Shown here piece by piece: positions 21,761 to 33,389 of a stretch of 64,000 bases of DNA (positions within the stretch are counted from its first letter, which is position 1; every line of letters starts with the position of its first letter). Location of the stretch: the NCBI GenBank assembly GCA_030789695.1, contig CM061142.1, positions 359,761,486 to 359,825,485 on the forward strand, given 5' to 3'. The notes beneath the pieces were generated by a model, which saw nothing but the letters and a program-made list of their open reading frames with translations, searched no databases and was not told the DNA's origin. The stretch is from Scilla litardierei. Its lineage: Eukaryota; Streptophyta; Magnoliopsida; Asparagales; Asparagaceae. The position numbers and the translations under genes are program-made.

Positions 21761-23807
21761 GCTGTAGGGTCATACCGATGGGCTCCAGGTCGCCCATCCC
21801 TATACTCTTATATAGTGACAGGGGAATTAAACTGACGCTCGCTCCAAGATCGACGAGCGCACGATGGATCTTTACCTCCCTGATCGCACAAGGGATAGAG
21901 AAGCTCCCTGGGTCTTTAAGTTTAGGCGGCTTTGCACGTTGGATGAGTGCACTACACTCCGCCGTGAGAACTACCTTGTCCTTTCTAGAACCCTTTGTCA
22001 CCAAATCCTTGAGGAATTTCGCGAAGGAGGGTATGATCTCTATAGCTTCAAGAAATGGGATTTGTAAGCTCAGATCCTTAACCAAAACGAAGAACTTGTC
22101 GTATTTTTCATCTATCTTTGCTCGGGCAAGTCGATGTGGAAATGGCATAACGGGCTTGAATACTTTGAGGTTTCCTTCTTCATCCTTCTTATTTTCCTCT
22201 TCAGGGACTCCCTCTGGAGTCATAGTCTTCGGAGACGAAGCACCGTTATCATTGGCTTTTTCAATTGGTCGCTCTACGACCAACAGTGCTTCCGGTTCCT
22301 TGGTGGGCACTCTTATGGGGATTTGTGCTCCGCTTCTCAAGACGATAGCGGACACATTCACATGCTCGTGCGTGAGTGCCAAAGTCTGGTTCGCTCCCCT
22401 CGGGTTCACTTCCGATTGTGGCGGCAATAAATTTTGCGACCTTTGAAGGTTCACCACCTGTAACACCGGCTGGGTTACTTGGTCAGTGAGAGCCCTCTAC
22501 CCCATTTCCAGCTTCAAATTTATCTTCTCCTGTTTCAAGATGTACTGAGTCAAGAGGGACTCAACCGGGGAGATAGCATGCTCCTGGCCGTATGGCTGCT
22601 GCTGCTGCTGCTGCATGGGCTGCTGATTCCTTGGGGGGTATTGTTGGTATGATTGTGGGGGCTGTTGCTGAAACCGCTGTTGTTGTTGCCTAGGCGGCTG
22701 ATATACTTGTGGTTGCGGTTGCTGATAAGGCGCCCGGTAGCTAAGATTGCGGTGATTCTGGTTATTTGGAGAGTAGGCCGGATTGGAGCTAGTCCATGGT
22801 GGATACGTCGTATTTTCTGTAGGATTGTAGAATAGTGCGCTCGCTTGGTCCAACGGTGGTGAGATGTCACCACCCTCGGAGTCCCCCATGACTTCTGCTT
22901 CCACCGCCGTAATTTGTTGTGTACCGGCACCACCGGCTCCTACCATCAGCGCTGAGATCTAGGTCGAAAGCAGGTCAAACTTGCTGGATAATTTGTCGAC
23001 ATCCTCGACCCTGTAGATACCCCCAAATCTAGGTGTGGCTCTCTCGTCACACCACCGCTCATTGTTCGATGCCATGTTTTCAAGAATTTGTCCGGCATCT
23101 TCTTCACTCCTAGACATAAATGACCATCCAGCCATCGCGTCCATCAAGGACTTCAAGTCGTCCCTCAATCCATTATAGAACAGATTAATTATCTGCCACT
23201 TCGGAAGCTCGTGATGAGGTCATATCTGCTGCATTTCTTTGTATCTCGTCCAAGCTTCATGCAGGGACTCGTGGCTGGCCTGGGAGAAGGAGGAGATCTC
23301 ACTCCTCAGCTTCATGGTCTTCCCCGGAGGAAAGAACTTCGTCAAGAACGCATTCGAAAGCTTCTCCCAAGTGTTGAAAGTGTTCGGGTCCTTTCCCCTT
23401 ACCCATTGCTTGGCCTTATCCTGTAGAGAGAAGAGGAATAGCTTCAGACGGATTGCTTGAACTGTGACACCATTTATCTGGAACGTGTCACACTTCTCTA
23501 GGAAGGAGTCCAGATGTTCGATAGGGCTCTCCATGGGTGCCCCAGATAATTGATCATGCTGCATCCACGTCACTAAGGACAGCTTGAGCTCGAAGCTCTG
23601 TGTTGTAATAGCAGGAGGTCGGATGGCGGAGGTGGACTCGATGGATGGCATCGAGTACTCTAGCAGGGACTTATGCGGTGGGGTATTCTCCCACATGGCT
23701 TCAGACTCTTCTCTTCTTCTCTTCTCTATAGCCAGATGCCTTAGGGTGGCATTTATCTCAGGATCAACAGGAATCAAGTCGTCAAGACTCCTTGTGTTCC
23801 TGCGCAT
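21750..23807 (-). pseudogene. Athila-like gag-protease, one frame with internal stops
   Basis: The frame is continuous from the ATG at 23807 to 21750 but for three nonsense codons: TGA at 23220-23222, TAG at 22959-22961 and TAG at 22497-22499. The two TAGs fit CAG-to-TAG changes. Domains in order: Retrotrans_gag (FLTKFFPPGK, then the expected PHHELPKW region just after the TGA), a Q/P-rich linker (about 22560-22800), and aspartic protease beginning PFPHRLARAKID, with the LKDPGSFSIPC and DLGASVSLIPLSL motifs. I chose 23807 because the 16 codons before it look unlike gag. No CCHC knuckle is visible. Confidence 0.85.
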
Positions 23808-23980
23808 TAAAAGCAACAAACACCCGTGAAGCAAAAGTGGGAAAGAAACAGACAAAAATAGAAAATAAAAATAAAAATAAGAAAAATAAAAATGAAAAAG
23901 AAGAATGCGAAAATTATCGCGAGATAGAGATGTGAGCTAGACTCAAGGGTTCAAAGGTCCAAAAATAAACAAGCACATTG

Positions 23981-24000
23981 CCTCCCCGGCAACGGCGCCA
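23981..24000 (-). promoter_or_regulatory. primer binding site, Asp tRNA type
   Basis: Minus-strand TGGCGCCGTTGCCGGGGAGG, the well-known primer site of Athila/Tat Gypsy elements. It fixes both the orientation and the position of the adjoining LTR (to the right). Confidence 0.9.
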
Positions 24001-24007
24001 TAAAGCT

Positions 24008-25484
24008 TGACGTCCCCACGATGCGTGTGATCATGCAAGTGCAATATAAGATTGGGGTGCGAGATTTAAATATTTATAACCGCAAGTGCACAGTGTTGTA
24101 GTGTGGCTTGGGGGTCGAACACAGGGAGGCGTGGTTGTGCTTGTGTCAGAAAAGACCAAATTCACCCTATGGGTGACTAGCCCGAATCGATGGATGGGTA
24201 GTCACGGAATGCAAATACAGGGTTAAACAATATAAAGAGAAACCCAAGACTTCGGTTTCCACCATATCATGTGTCCTCGCTAATACGGCCGGTGGATAGG
24301 ACAACGATCGAAATTAGGGTTTAATGGTGTGACGTTGCCTCTAAGAGTGATACCAGCGTCCCATGGGCCCGATATTCTAGTCGGTGCCCAGGATGATGCG
24401 CCGAACTACCCAGGTTCGGTCAGTGGGCATTCCCATGTCCATTAACACTGACCGACTTCGGGAGCACTACGCTCGTAACGATAACTCCCAACACCTCATC
24501 CTGCCGCTCCCGCGCGCTAGGATTCGATGTCTACGCTAAGGGCGTGAGCTATGGCTAGGGAGTTAACCGCCAAGTTTATTCCCCCTTGGCCCAACGGTCA
24601 AAGGCGGTCTTTTTCCCGCCGATGACAATAAAACATCCCGCATATCCCTATCGATTTCCTAGTCCTATGGACGCATTAGGGAGAACCCACGAAGGGGTTT
24701 CCACCAAAATCCCAGATTAGGGAACTACTCACACATTTTATCTAAAAATCAATCTAAACAAAAATCGACCATTAAAAACATAATTGGGCAATTGAAATAC
24801 GGTAGTAGTAACACAATTAAGATAATATCAAAGTTTGACAAAGATATGAACACTTACAAATAACAAGAAAATTCCAGCCGTCGCAATAGAGAAAAAACAG
24901 AAAATAAAACACAGCTCTCATTTTTGAAAACCTAGGGGTCATATATATAGAAAACGACGTCACCCGATCGTTGAAGTATCAACTGATCATGTGACCTGCT
25001 ACGATCTTCGGCAGCGGTCTTCAGAAACTTCACCCGGTCAGGCGACACGATTGGTTGGCAGAAGCAGCTAGTCGTTTGGATCATGCAGTCACCGGGTGAA
25101 CCGATCGGTTGAAAAATCAACCGATCGGTTGGAATCGTCGCCCAAAAGACAGAAAGTTGCGACGTTTTGGCACGGTCAGCTGGCGGTCGGGTGAGCTCTC
25201 TGGGTCGTGACTCGGGGGGAAACGGCTACAGATGAACCGATCGGGTGAAGATCACCCGATCGGTTGGAGTTCAGCTTCGATTTCCCGATAAGACAGTTGG
25301 GCTGAACCGGTCACTGACCCGGTCGGTTGATGCTCTCTCGCTTCAGCGGCTGTCTGGGTCGTGCACGTGTGCATCACCCGATAGGTTGGCTGTATCCAAC
25401 CGATCGGGTGGGGGCTGAAAGATAACGATCTTGGTCGTTTGACCCCCTGGATCACGTGTGACTCCTCCCGTTGCTCCGGGGACA
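24008..25484 (-). repeat. probable 5' LTR of the Athila-like element
   Basis: It lies next to the primer site, with a spacer of about 7 bases. It contains the palindrome array B (24957-25420), a TATA-like CTATATATAT on the minus strand (24941-24950) and a U5 with a GTTCGACCCCCAAGCC segment. The outer end at 25484 (TGTCCCCGG on the minus strand) is a guess from the TG requirement. Confidence 0.5.
24957..25420. repeat. CCGATCGG palindrome array B
   Basis: The same type of words as array A. Clear face-to-face pairs lie at about 25097-25130, 25234-25267 and 25374-25412, with degenerate copies between. It sits just upstream, in minus sense, of the TATA-like sequence. Confidence 0.85.
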
Positions 25485-25524
25485 TGTGATATCTTCGCTA
25501 TGTGTCCCCTATGCTGGCAAACTC

Positions 25525-26206
25525 CTACAAACACGGAAAAACACGGAGAAGTGAAAGAAAACTTGAAAATACGAGAAAACGGATATGGGACGTCGGAAAA
25601 TAACGGAAAAACACAAAAGAAGATGTGCATGAATATATGAAATATAAATGCATGTCAACCCGATAGTAATGAAAAAGAAGAGGAAGAGACAGCTCTAGGC
25701 CATGTGCACGGCAGAGCATGATGAACCTGGTCAGCACCGCGAAGGAATAGGGGTTCAACTGGCACAAGGACACCATCAGGAGTTCCATGACCTGGATGAT
25801 GAAGGGATGAAGGGGGAAATAGAGGCCCAAGCGAAACATCTCGACGTAGATGCCGACCTCATTACCCCTCGGGAAGCATATCCACTCATCGTTAAAGGGA
25901 ATCCAGAAGTCGTACGGATGATATAAATACTTCTCACGAATCTCCGCAACCGCGAGGAAAAGGGCCTTAGATGGTGACCCAAGGACTGTCGGGGGAACGT
26001 CGAACCTTGTCCTGAACGTCGACCCAAGGACAGCCCGAGCCACATCGTCACCGATGGGGTCCGTGAAAAGCTTTCTTTTCCCCTTGTCATGAACAGGACG
26101 AGTCCCCGAAGGGACTCCGGGCCCCGAAGGTCGGACATTGCCAGACTTGGGCAACAGGAGGGTCCCTTGATCCCGACACCGAATCGCCTATTCTAAGCGT
26201 AGCCAT
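25525..26206 (-). pseudogene. antisense ORF with Transposase_28-like (putative gypsy-type transposon) region
   Basis: The likely start is the ATG at 26206 (MATLRIGDSV). A frameshift near 26140 joins it to the longer frame. Near the centre it reads EVGIYVEMFRLGLYFPLHPF followed by a CQLNPYSF region, which resembles the family called putative gypsy type transposon. After the HYYRV stretch (about 25690) an intron-like segment ends in TTTGTAG at about 25527. It is antisense to the neighbouring LTR, as are extra ORFs reported near the 3' LTR of some Tat-lineage elements. Function is unknown; it is not a DNA transposase in any demonstrated sense. Confidence 0.55.
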
Positions 26207-26689
26207 GGGGCAAAACAAGAAAAGACGATGGAAAGAAGGAGCTTGCAAAACCAAGATCAGAGTGAAGGGCGCGAAAGAATCGAAACTTTGGAGGCTGGTG
26301 TCTTTATATGTAAGGCAATCGAGGAATTCAATCCGTCTGGAAGAGAGCACGTGGCAGCATCAGAGGATCGGCGGCGTTTCGAAACTCGCACCAAGAGAAG
26401 ATCAAACGAGCCTTGTCATGATGACCCCCATTTAATGGGCTGACCTCGACTGACGTGCCTGTCAGATCCCCAACAGTCACATCGCCCGAACTGAACCGGC
26501 TGAAACAGAACGGCCCGAACGATAGGGGCAATTGATACGACTGTTTTGGAGAAGCCCAAGAAGCAGAGACCCGAGGCCCAGCCATGAACGGGAAGCCCAT
26601 AAGAGAGATTGGGCCCGCCTGACGAGGCCCACAGATAAAACACGGAGTCAGACCAGCCTGCCCCCGGGGACCCATGATTAGCTCGTGCT

Positions 26690-27550
26690 CCTCAGAAATA
26701 GCCGTTCCCCTGAATCCGCGGCCCCTTAATGACCATTAAGGGGCCCGTTAATAAATGTCCCTCCACGATGCACGTTGGGGCCAAGAAGGAGGCGGATCGC
26801 GGGGGCGTGAAAGGAGGCAGACGAAGGACGTGGATCGAGGGAAATCGTGGCAGAGACCCTATAAGGAGATGGTATGGGCAATCGAAAGAGGGATCGAATA
26901 CCAGGTATCCAGATCTGAGTATTCCATCAACGACTTTGGCTTCCGCCATTTCTCTCCCTCCCCCTGCTCATGCCGAGGGTCAGCGTATCGACATCCTCTC
27001 GAGTCATACCTACCCCGTCGAGTACTAATCAGACCTTGATCTGACTTAGGCATCGGAGGGGATTCGGCCAGAACCAAGGTCCGGCCACCCTGACGAGTTT
27101 CTCATCTATTCAGGAAGAGGCTGACCGAGGCGTCGAGGCTACCCCTCAGCACCAGGTGATCACCCCGCTGCTTACAGGTGTGGCAACCGATCGAAGACCG
27201 AGCAGTAAACGAAGCACCGAGGCTACCCATCGACGCACATCCAACCGAGGCCGAGCCCATCTCACAGAGCAGAGGCTTCCCCTCTGCTCTGCTTCAGCCG
27301 AGGACCGACACTCCGTTCGAATCTCACGCTCGTCCTCGACTCCTCCTCCGACCCACACCTAGCGCACGTGTGCTCGGCGTGCCCAAGGGATCTCAACCGA
27401 CCCCTTGACCACATTGACCGTACAATCCTCGGTCAACGATTCAGTGGTGAGAAAACACCCGTAAACAGAAATATACTTCTCTCTTGCCTCAGGTTCTTCA
27501 CGTCCTTGCCACTGACAAACACACAAAAGTGCTCAGAGCTATAAATCAAG
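26690..27550 (+). repeat. probable plus-strand Tat-lineage LTR fragment
   Basis: CCCTATAAGG at 26857-26866 looks like a TATA box. The segment TCTGACTTAGGCATCGGAGG at about 27041, followed by a CCGG-flanked part, is typical of LTR leaders in Tat/Ogre-type elements. Neither end could be fixed and no primer site follows, so it is a fragment or a solo LTR. Confidence 0.5.
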
Positions 27551-30500
27551 AAAATTTGTCTTTAAAAAACCAAGAAAATTCGTTCTAAAGCCCAAAATAG
27601 AGGGTGGGAAAGGATCAAGATCGGATGGCGGTCATCGCAGATACATCGTCGGCGGAGCCACCGTTGCTGTCGATCTACGGCCAGTTATTGGCGAATGCGG
27701 GGCCTGCATAAGAGGCGGTGTGGCCCTTGGAGTAGCTGTTGGGAGATCGACGTGAGCGGGGGAAGAGAAATGATGGGGGGTTCAAAAACGAGTAATGCTG
27801 AAATTTTTTGTGCAATTTTAAGTTGATTTTTTGTTTGATTTAGGGTAACAAGGAGAATTGTTGCTAGGAAGGTGTTTGTTCAAAAACTTCCCAAATTGTG
27901 AGTCCATCTGGCATCTGGCAGCAATATCTCTGATGTGCTCACCGTCCTTCGTCAATGCAAGTGGCCCTGAGTGTGAGTCGGCTGCCACGATGCATGCATT
28001 GTCTTCAGATTTAGCACGGCTTCCATGCTATGTGTGCCATCTTCGGATTTAAAGCAAGAAGCACAGTTGCCACGCTGCGTGCACCGTCTTCAGATTTGAA
28101 GCAAGAATCCCAAAATTCTCCTTGCAGTCTCCGATTAAAACTCTAATTTACTCTGTATTCAATCCGAAAAATCCTCTCTTTCATCGGGTTGTTCGATTCT
28201 ATAAGTTTTCTCTTTCAGTTACTATTCTTACTTTAGTTTTTTAGCTTTTAATTTCTTCAAATTTCTCGATTTTGGGCTAAATTCCGCAAATATTTTAGTA
28301 AGATAAGAAGAGATAATTTTAGTACTTTTGGGTTTCAAATTTATTTTTTCTTTCTATCAGGAACTGTACCTTTTGATGCTCTGTTGATTAATTTGCTAAA
28401 AGAATAATATAGTTTCATAGTAATAGATCAACAATTGCATTTGGTTGAAGATTTGGCTTTTTCCTCTACTGGCCTCAGGTGTCCATTGTTTCATCTGGTA
28501 GTTGTTTATGGCGATGAGAAATTTCTGTATTTTGTTGACATTGTAATATAACTCTGGCAACTCATGATTGGAATTTGGTTGGATAGAATAATGATTAGAG
28601 CATTTGATGCCATTTTCAGCTTCTGGAACGTGGTGTTTAATCTATTATCATGTTGTGAACATATAATATAATTATCAAGAGTAGATTAGATTTGGTTCAA
28701 TGGTTAACTATGATGCTTCACAGCTCGAGATGATTACCTTCAGACAAAATGTAACTGAGAAGTAACTTTGCTGTTGTCAAAAAATTAAAGAGCTCTATAT
28801 AAGAAAATACAAAAAAAGTTAAATTTTTCTCATTGCGATTCTTCCTTTATATTCTTGTTTGCTAAAATGTTAGACATAAAATTAATTATTGGTAATAAAA
28901 GGTCCAGACTCCAGAGTAATTGCTAGGAAAATCTCAATGTGATATAATGTGATAGAGTTAATGAATTAATGCATATTCTTTCTTCCAGTAATCTAAACAA
29001 GATCACATTGCCACTGGAACAAAGAAATTTTGTACTGTAAATTTCAATACAACTAACTTCACTTTTCACATTGTTACTGAAACAAGATCAGCATAGCTTT
29101 CTCAAAAAATTCACTGTATTTGAGATATTTTCTTTAACCCAAAATGCAAGATGCTTAATTTGAGGAATTTTTTAAATTCTAATTTTCAATCTCCATACAC
29201 AGAAATTTTGTACTGTAAATTATGGTTAATTTCAGTTAACAAGCTACATGGTCCAGCTACTTCATAAAATGAGTACCAAAAGCATGATATATTTTAAGAA
29301 GTAGAAGTGGATCGAAGACCTACAAAATATTGAAAGAAAACAGTATCATGCTGTTTTAATGAAACCTTGATGAAACTAGAAGTTCTTGCTTATATAATCA
29401 AATTGTTGGAGAAAGTTGAGTTCAATTGCATCCAAAGATGATTAAACTGTCAAAAACATAGCTAGAGATGGTCTCTCTCTTTTTTCAGTTGTTTTATCTA
29501 TGTCAAAAACATAGCTAATCTTGGTGCAAGGGGCCATGTTGGGTTGGTGTTGTGTTGCTAATGATTATGAATATCTTATTATCTGTAGGAAAGGACAAAC
29601 ACATTATTTTCCATTCCGTTTTGCATAAAGACACATAGATATTGATGATTATATATTGAACCTAGTTCAGCTTAAGAAAATAAGACGGGTCTTTTGATAA
29701 CATTTCGATGAACATTCTGAATAATTTCAGAATTGATTCATGTACAAAGAATGTATTAATTTTTTTGTAACGTACCATGCATGTTATTTATTTTGTGTGT
29801 GAAAATGATGTGGTCAGCCTGTCTACCTCGTCTACATAGGGTATGAGAAGCATTATCTCAGTTGAAAACTTTTCCCTGATTTACCTATCTCTGCAAGGTT
29901 TTTCACATTTCTTTTCTCAAATTTTCTTGAATTTGTGTTCCTTTCTGTGGTTTTCTTTCAAACTTATCTATTTTATTGTGGGATTTGATATGTAAGAAGA
30001 ATGGATCGGGGATTGACGAGCACAGATTCATAGAGCACATGCAGGCGTTTGATATGTGAGAATTTTACTAATGGACTATAATTTTAATTCTGAATTACAC
30101 AACATTTGCAAATTTAATGTTTGACAAATACAGATTTTTGATATTCATATGGCCAATTTGCAACTGCACTACTGGTTTCATAATATTTTCTTGACATTGC
30201 GACTACTTTCAATATACGAAGGAGTAAGTACCACATACTTTTTTGGATGCTTGGAGGGCCTACCGAATTGCTTATTTTATGTGCCGTCCTATGGAACATG
30301 TGATTCACTGTAAGTCTGCAAGTAATTTTTTTCTTCTTAATGAGCATATAAGTTTCCTTTCTACTAAGACCCCAGTTTCCTTACAGATATCTCTTCAGAA
30401 CAGAGTGATCTTCCAAAAAATGTATCTACTTATTCTCCTCAAAAGAAGTCTGCAAGCTTCTCTTTTACTGATTCAGTCAAGTTGCATCATGACATATCCA

Positions 30501-31015
30501 ATGAACATATAGAGACACATGATTGGTAAAGGGTCTTGCTACCATAGACGCTCCACTACCACCAAATTATTTTGAGACTCCACTCCTAATAGGTCATAAG
30601 TGAGAATGAAAGAGTCCTTGGATGTCCCATCTTCTACATTGGACATCATGAATTTTGTGAGTTGCTGTGTTCAATTCCTAACATGTGGTCTTGAATTCAT
30701 TATAAAGTGTTTACCAAAATGTTGAATTATTATTTTGTTTAGGAGCTAGACTTTATTGGAAAGGGAAGTTATGATCAAGGTATTGTGTCACCATCGCTTT
30801 TAAAGTGTAGAATTTGGTCTCTGTTTTGTTATGATGACTTGAATATGGTACTTTCCTCCAATAGAATCACACATAACTATGTAATTTCACGGACTAGATG
30901 CCGCTGAATTAGGTCCTCAAGGTGCAGATCCTTTTCCTTTCTGTTTTTATTACATTTAGGATAATTTTGTGAGGTTTGGTTTTTGATTTTGGTTGAATTT
31001 TGGTGGTTCTTGAAG
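27550..31015. other. AT-rich unassigned region
   Basis: About 3.5 kb without a recognisable element or gene. An ATG at 27625 opens a 28-codon frame (MAVIADTSSAEPPLLS...) ending TAA at 27711. This might be a first exon or an upstream ORF of the exons at 31016 and 33303, but nothing links them. CGTGCATTGTCTTCAGATTT-like phrases repeat three times near 27985-28100. Confidence 0.4.
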
Positions 31016-31140
31016 GAAACACTACGACTGAGGCAGAAGAATTGGCGGATCGTTTGGCTCCTCTGGATTTGTCGATGAAGTATAATGAGAAATCTTGGCC
31101 GCAAGGCACATGGACAAAGCTTTTATTGCAGGATTCACAG
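31016..31140 (+). CDS. exon-like segment of an unidentified gene (penultimate exon)
   Basis: A 125-bp open segment encodes, after two split-codon bases, about 41 residues beginning NTTTEAEELADRLAPLDLSM and containing KSWPQGTWTK. It ends CAG|GTGAGT, an ideal plant splice donor, in phase 0. The acceptor side (TTGAAG|GA at 31015) has a weaker pyrimidine tract. The next exon-like segment at 33303 continues in the same phase. I do not recognise the protein. It could be the end of a real host gene or a gene piece carried by a Helitron whose 3' end is at 34502. Confidence 0.5.
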
Positions 31141-31439
31141 GTGAGTTCATTGGGATTTTAAAGATTTCGTCACGGGTTATTTCTTTATGACACATTGATA
31201 GCATGCTGTGTGTAAACTCATAAGGAACTTTAACATTCCAAATCTCATTTTGCCTCGATAATGATTTTATCTGTTAGAATCAAAAGGTGCAATTTTGTTC
31301 CATTTCATTTGGGGTTGGGATAGACTCATATTGTGCAAGCACATCACATGCTTTTGTCCATGATGTAAATGTTTGGTCCCATCACATTTGCTAGAGTAAT
31401 GCCCGAAGTTTTGGGGATGGGCAATTGATGCCTCATCTT

Positions 31440-31533
31440 CATTGCATTGTCGGGTCTCCTCCTCCGTGTAATGCTTTTGTCGCTTTATATATTCCCATGC
31501 ACTACACGGAGGAGGAGACCCTACAATGCAATG
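31440..31533. repeat. near-perfect foldback hairpin
   Basis: Arms 31440-31474 and 31499-31533 are complementary over 35 bases with two mismatches and a 24-base loop. The arm centre reads GGTCTCCTCCTCCGTGTA. The loop sequence ctttatatattcc recurs, complemented, just outside the right arm, so an alternative fold exists. It lies inside the putative intron. It could be a small inverted-repeat element or a precursor of small RNAs. Confidence 0.8.
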
Positions 31534-31559
31534 GGAATATATAAAGATGTTTCAAGTTT

Positions 31560-32440
31560 CAATTTTCATATGCTTTGCAATGCAATTTTGATTGAAACAG
31601 GTTAACTGATGTTTGATTGCACATCTTGTTTGATTCATTTGTTATCATCTGTTTCAATTTTCAGGTTTGATTGAAACTCTTATATCAGAAAACCGGTTAA
31701 CCTGTTTGTCAGTTAACTGTTTCAATTGAAAATGCACACACCTGTTAACCTTTTTGAATTGAAACATTTCATTTTCAATTTTCAATTTTCAGGTTAACAG
31801 GTTAACATATCATAGAAACTATTTCAATTTTCAATTTGAAACTGTTAACAGGTTTGAATTGAAACAGATCATAGAAAGCACACTTGTTTCAATTGAAGCA
31901 TTTCATTTTCAATTTTCAGATGTTTCAATTTTAATTTTCGTTTAACTGTTATCCTGTTAACCAGTTTCAATTCAAACATCAATTTTCATTGCATTGTAAG
32001 TTAACCTATTTGTCAGTTAACCTGTTTCAAATATCTGTTTCAATTTTGATTGCACATCCTCCGGTTTAATTGAAACAAGTTAACTGATGTTTGATTGCAC
32101 ATCCTCAGGTTAACAGGTTAACTTGACAAACAAATGAAAATTGATTGCTATGGTGTGGTTTTAATTTTACATCTACAGGGTTTAATGGCTGAGTTGTGGT
32201 TTTAATTTTACATTTACAGGTTTTTGTAATGAGCACATATATTTATTGTTGTGGTTTTAATGGCTGTTAATGTTTATACCTCTTAAAACCTGTAAATGTT
32301 TATAACCACACCACATTAAAACATGTAACTATTTATAACCACACCACACCACATACCCATTAAAACATGTACATGTTTATACATGTTAATTTTAATGGTC
32401 GTGGCGTGGTTTTAATTTTACATTTACAGGTTTCTGTATA
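31560..32440. repeat. dispersed simple repeats in intron-like sequence
   Basis: Many copies of TTTCAATTTTCAGGTTAAC, GTTAACAGGTTAAC and their complements (31560-32120). These are followed by copies of TTTTAATTTTACATTTACAGG and the inverted TTATAACCACACCAC (32150-32440). The pattern looks like slippage and inversion of a few short words, not a known element. Confidence 0.7.
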
Positions 32441-33302
32441 AAAATATATATGCTCACTCTATCTTATATTTTCTTTTATTATTATTTTTGTGGAGTACGG
32501 ACAATGCAAATTTATAGTGTACAGCAGGTGCTAACCAAGCCCATCCGAGATCAGAACCATGTGATATATGTAGCTTGCTGATATTTCGGTCGACGGTTGT
32601 CAGGACTCTTAATTTTTCATGTGTGTGCTTTCTATGATCTCCCCTTTTTGTTCTGTGGATTTGTAGTTTGTGATTTCAGAATTTGTTGGTGGATGTTATT
32701 ATCAAGTAAAGTAACTGATGTTTACTGTGATTATAATTTGTGCTTGAAATATCAAAAGAAGTGAACACAAGCAATACAGTTAAATTTTCATTCTATCCGA
32801 GTTCTCTGTATTTAAGTTCTTTTGCAGGGATATTTAATATTTGATAATTGAAACAGGTTCTTTACAGGGATATTTTACAGGGATATCTACGTATTTAATA
32901 TCATGATTGAGTTTCCGTTCGATTCCACTGTATATTACTTGGATATCTACACCTTTGATATCGTAACCAAGTATCTGAATATATGTCGACTTGATATTTG
33001 AACGTTTGCATGTATTGGGAATTTTTTGCAACTTAAATCTTTGAGATATATTTTGCTAAGTTGATAATGTTATAATCACTTTTTCTCTAATTTTTGATTC
33101 TCTTCTTAGCCTAGAGATTTGGCAGTGACCCAGTTGAAACAATATTAATTATGATTGCAAAGTTGATTTTTTAATTGTGATTGCAAAGCTGTTTAAATCT
33201 GTGGATTGTTTAATTGCGCTTGCAAACTTGAATTTTTTGCTTAAATCTTTGGATTGTGTTAATTGTGATGGCAAAGTTGATTTTTTTCCGTGTTGGTTTT
33301 AG

Positions 33303-33389
33303 GTGTTTGAATTGGTGAAGAAGCAGGAAGAGACAAGGCATCCAGACATGGTTGCACAGAGGGATGAGTATCAGGCTCTGCAACATTGA
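33303..33389 (+). CDS. exon-like segment of an unidentified gene (last exon)
   Basis: After GTTTTAG at 33296-33302 comes an open segment of 28 codons, beginning VFELVKKQEETRHPDMVAQR and ending TGA at 33387-33389. It continues the phase of the donor at 31140. The residues are charged and helical in style. The stretch to about 33850 would be the 3' untranslated region. The matching phase at both splice sites is the main evidence; no family was recognised. Confidence 0.5.
   Translation: MFELVKKQEETRHPDMVAQRDEYQALQH

Larger units (their letters stand above)
20041..25484 (-). mobile_element. Athila-like Gypsy element lacking most of pol
   Basis: Read leftward: an LTR-like segment (about 25484-24008), an Asp-tRNA primer site (24000-23981), gag and protease in one broken frame (23807-21750 and on to 21092), then the conserved GCTTCATGGGAGGCAAC segment that in Athila elements follows pol. 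A second U3-like segment (20990-20041) follows, cut by the Copia insertion. No reverse transcriptase, RNase H or integrase is present, so several kb have been lost or were never there. The two terminal segments share array motifs and layout but do not align base by base, so their pairing as LTRs is uncertain. Confidence 0.75.

Noticed and set aside
20041..25484. 20041-20990 and 24008-25484 as an LTR pair of one insertion
   Set aside because: They share palindrome words and a TATA position but do not align along their length, so I did not claim them as identical LTRs.
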